From assembly GCA_041749075.1 (NCBI GenBank), contig JBGTBY010000009.1, positions 1-63,484 of the forward strand: 63,484 bases of DNA. The letters run 5' to 3'. Of the stretch, positions 62,185 through 63,484 are shown in pieces. The notes below the pieces were generated by a model, which did no database searches, was not told the DNA's origin, and worked only from the letters and a program-made list of their open reading frames with translations. Within the stretch, counting starts at the first letter, position 1; each line of letters begins with the position of its first letter. The translations under genes were made by a program, and so were the position numbers. Source of the DNA: CAMTWZ01 sp041749075 (GTDB lineage: Bacteria > Bacteroidota > Rhodothermia > Balneolales > HLUCCA01).

Positions 62185-62317
62185 AAATTTTAAATTTTAA
62201 GTGGGCAAGCACAGTTGAATGTTTCCCACAAAATGGACATTCCGTTCTACCCCCACATTTAAAATTTTCAATTTAAAATTGTCTTCACCCATCATTTAAA
62301 ATTTTCAATTTAAAATT
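62185..62317. repeat. AT-rich 7-base repeats between lgt and rlmN
   Basis: Two AAATTTT units at 62185-62198, then two copies of a 24-base block (62257-62280 and 62294-62317) built of ATTTAAA, ATTTTCA, ATTTAAA, ATT. The block is itself nearly self-complementary. The region between (62200-62256) holds no gene. Its composition differs from all other arrays, yet the 7-base period is the same. Confidence 0.85.
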
Positions 62318-62331
62318 AGTTTTCCCCAGCA

Positions 62332-63411
62332 ATGCACAATCTCAAATCCCTGACTCTCGACGAACTTCTTTCCTTATGCAAGGAGTTAGGGATTGAACGG
62401 TTCCGCGCCGAGCAGATTTTTCAATGGATGTACCGAAAAGGCGTGAGTTCCTTCGATGAGATGACAAACTTATCCCTGGATCTTCGCAATCATCTCAAAT
62501 CGGTGGCGATGCTGCATACTGCCGAAATCGCCCAGCAACAGGTATCGAAAGACGGCACCACGAAATTCTTGTATCGTTTGCATGATGGGAAACAGGTCGA
62601 GGCGGTTCTCATCCCCGAATTTTTCGATGATGGGGTGGCGGACCGACTGACCGTCTGCGTATCGAGCCAAGTCGGTTGCATGTTCGGCTGTTCCTTCTGC
62701 GCCACCGGGAAGATGGGCTTTTTTCGGAATCTGACCCATGGTGAAATCGTGGACCAAGTGGTTCACATCAACACGATGTGCGAGGAAAAATATGGCAAGC
62801 GCATTACGAATGTGGTGTATATGGGGATGGGGGAACCCTTGCATAATTTCGAGAGCGTGATGCAGTCGATCGATATCATCACCCATCCCAAATCGATCGG
62901 ATTGTCGCCAAAACGGATCACGGTTTCCACGGTGGGCATCGCGAACAAGATCCGCAAGATCGCGGATGAAGGAAAAACCTTCCGCCTCGCTGTATCCTTG
63001 CATGCGCCGTCCGATGCGAAACGCGACAAGATCATGCCCATCAACGAGACGTTGGATCTGGAAGCCCTGAAAGACGCCATCCGCCATTACCACGCCAAAA
63101 CGAAGCTGGATCTGACCTACGAATACTTGTTGTTTCAGAACTTCAACGACACTCCGGAAGACGCGAAGTTGCTCGGAACCATCGCTCGATGGGTGCCCAG
63201 CAAGGTCAACATCATCATGTACAACAATGTGACGGGTGTGGAGCTGAAGCGGGCCAGCGAAGAGCGTTTGAACACGTTCATGCGCGACCTGATCCGTACC
63301 GGCGCCCGTGCCACCGTTCGTCGCTCACGCGGCGATGATATCGATGCGGGATGTGGCCAACTCGCCATCCGGGAAGGGCAGCCGAGAGGGAAGAGCTTGG
63401 CGAAGAGTTGA
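62332..63411 (+). CDS. rlmN: 23S rRNA (adenine-2503-C2) methyltransferase
   Basis: RlmN is a radical SAM enzyme that methylates A2503 of 23S rRNA and A37 of some tRNAs. The 359-residue protein has the N-terminal RNA-binding helix domain (KSLTLDELLSLCKELGIERFRAEQIFQWMYRKG at the start). The radical SAM motif is GCMFGCSFCATGKMGF (CxxxCxxC, near 118-125). The segments GMGEPLHNFESV and SVSTVGIANKI-like follow, and the late catalytic Cys is in RGDDIDAGCGQLA. Length is normal. Its stop codon lies 5 bases before a 7-base array that forms a hairpin. Confidence 0.97.
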   Translation: MHNLKSLTLDELLSLCKELGIERFRAEQIFQWMYRKGVSSFDEMTNLSLDLRNHLKSVAMLHTAEIAQQQVSKDGTTKFLYRLHDGKQVEAVLIPEFFDDGVADRLTVCVSSQVGCMFGCSFCATGKMGFFRNLTHGEIVDQVVHINTMCEEKYGKRITNVVYMGMGEPLHNFESVMQSIDIITHPKSIGLSPKRITVSTVGIANKIRKIADEGKTFRLAVSLHAPSDAKRDKIMPINETLDLEALKDAIRHYHAKTKLDLTYEYLLFQNFNDTPEDAKLLGTIARWVPSKVNIIMYNNVTGVELKRASEERLNTFMRDLIRTGARATVRRSRGDDIDAGCGQLAIREGQPRGKSLAKS

Positions 63412-63416
63412 GAGAG

Positions 63417-63484
63417 GGAATCAGGAATCGGGAATCAGGAATCGGGAAGAGTCTCATTTAGGAGTCTTCCCGATTCCTGATTCC
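63417..63484. repeat. GGAATCG 7-base array and long perfect hairpin after rlmN
   Basis: Five units (GGAATCA, GGAATCG, GGAATCA, GGAATCG, GGAAGAG) cover 63417-63451. After a 14-base loop a complementary arm follows. 63431-63450 and 63465-63484 are perfectly complementary over 20 bases, and the repeat may continue beyond the window. It lies 5 bases after the rlmN stop and could act as terminator. Confidence 0.9.

Overview
The window reads as chromosomal DNA of a free-living bacterium from the FCB superphylum (Bacteroidota, Rhodothermota, Balneolota, Ignavibacteriota and relatives). The evidence is three-fold. Two secreted proteins end in a type IX secretion (T9SS) tail with the NYPNPFNP motif. 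There are a SusC-like TonB-dependent receptor with a carboxypeptidase-regulatory N-domain, and PorV/PorQ-like and large beta-barrel outer-membrane proteins. At least one promoter fits the Bacteroidota TTG / TAnnTTTG pattern. The genus cannot be fixed from sequence alone. Most genes are vertical housekeeping genes of balanced base composition.

Layout. 1-9.2 kb (minus): an Exb-type proton-motive energiser (exbB, a small membrane protein, two exbD), thiL, ftsH, a TonB-dependent receptor and a secreted repeat protein cut by the left edge. 9.3-14.9 kb: a secreted deacetylase-like T9SS substrate, a large envelope protein, and ribosomal genes rpsF-rpsR-rplI. 15-21.7 kb: nuoJKLMN and uppP. 21.8-28.8 kb: a MoxR ATPase, nadA, a cmk-rpsA fusion, rpsT and gpmI. 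28.9-35.2 kb: envelope and lipoprotein genes, clpC and a glycosyltransferase. 35.3-35.8 kb: six tRNA genes (Pro, Arg, Cys, Glu, His, Glu). 36-46.4 kb: methyltransferase/GT2 pair, MerR regulator, metallo-hydrolase, a giant Gln/Glu-rich membrane protein, a sensor kinase and an M3 peptidase. 46.4-53.6 kb: an AT-richer accessory stretch with a T9SS subtilase, a gene remnant, a five-PAS histidine kinase, a decayed IS3 element, and a two-gene cassette coding for a release-factor-like (baeRF, Balon-related) protein and an HPF/RaiA-like protein. 53.7-63.4 kb: a reductase, FMO, TspO-like, NTF2-like, HAD and VWA genes, then cysS, lgt and rlmN.

Two things stand out. (1) Tandem arrays of degenerate 7-base units, in several unrelated sequence families that share the same 7-base period and sometimes switch family without losing phase, fill many intergenic gaps. 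They form long hairpins between convergent genes, supply the last codons and stops of several unrelated genes, and in lgt sit inside the coding sequence as nine units (63 bases, 21 codons). (2) The baeRF + HPF/RaiA cassette looks like a mobile ribosome-hibernation or rescue module in an island next to an IS remnant.

Functional themes are envelope transport energised by ExbBD, lipoprotein and cell-wall lipid handling (Lgt, UppP), respiration (complex I), translation (S1, S6, S18, S20, L9, CysS, RlmN, tRNAs, hibernation factors) and proteolysis (FtsH, ClpC, M3, subtilase).
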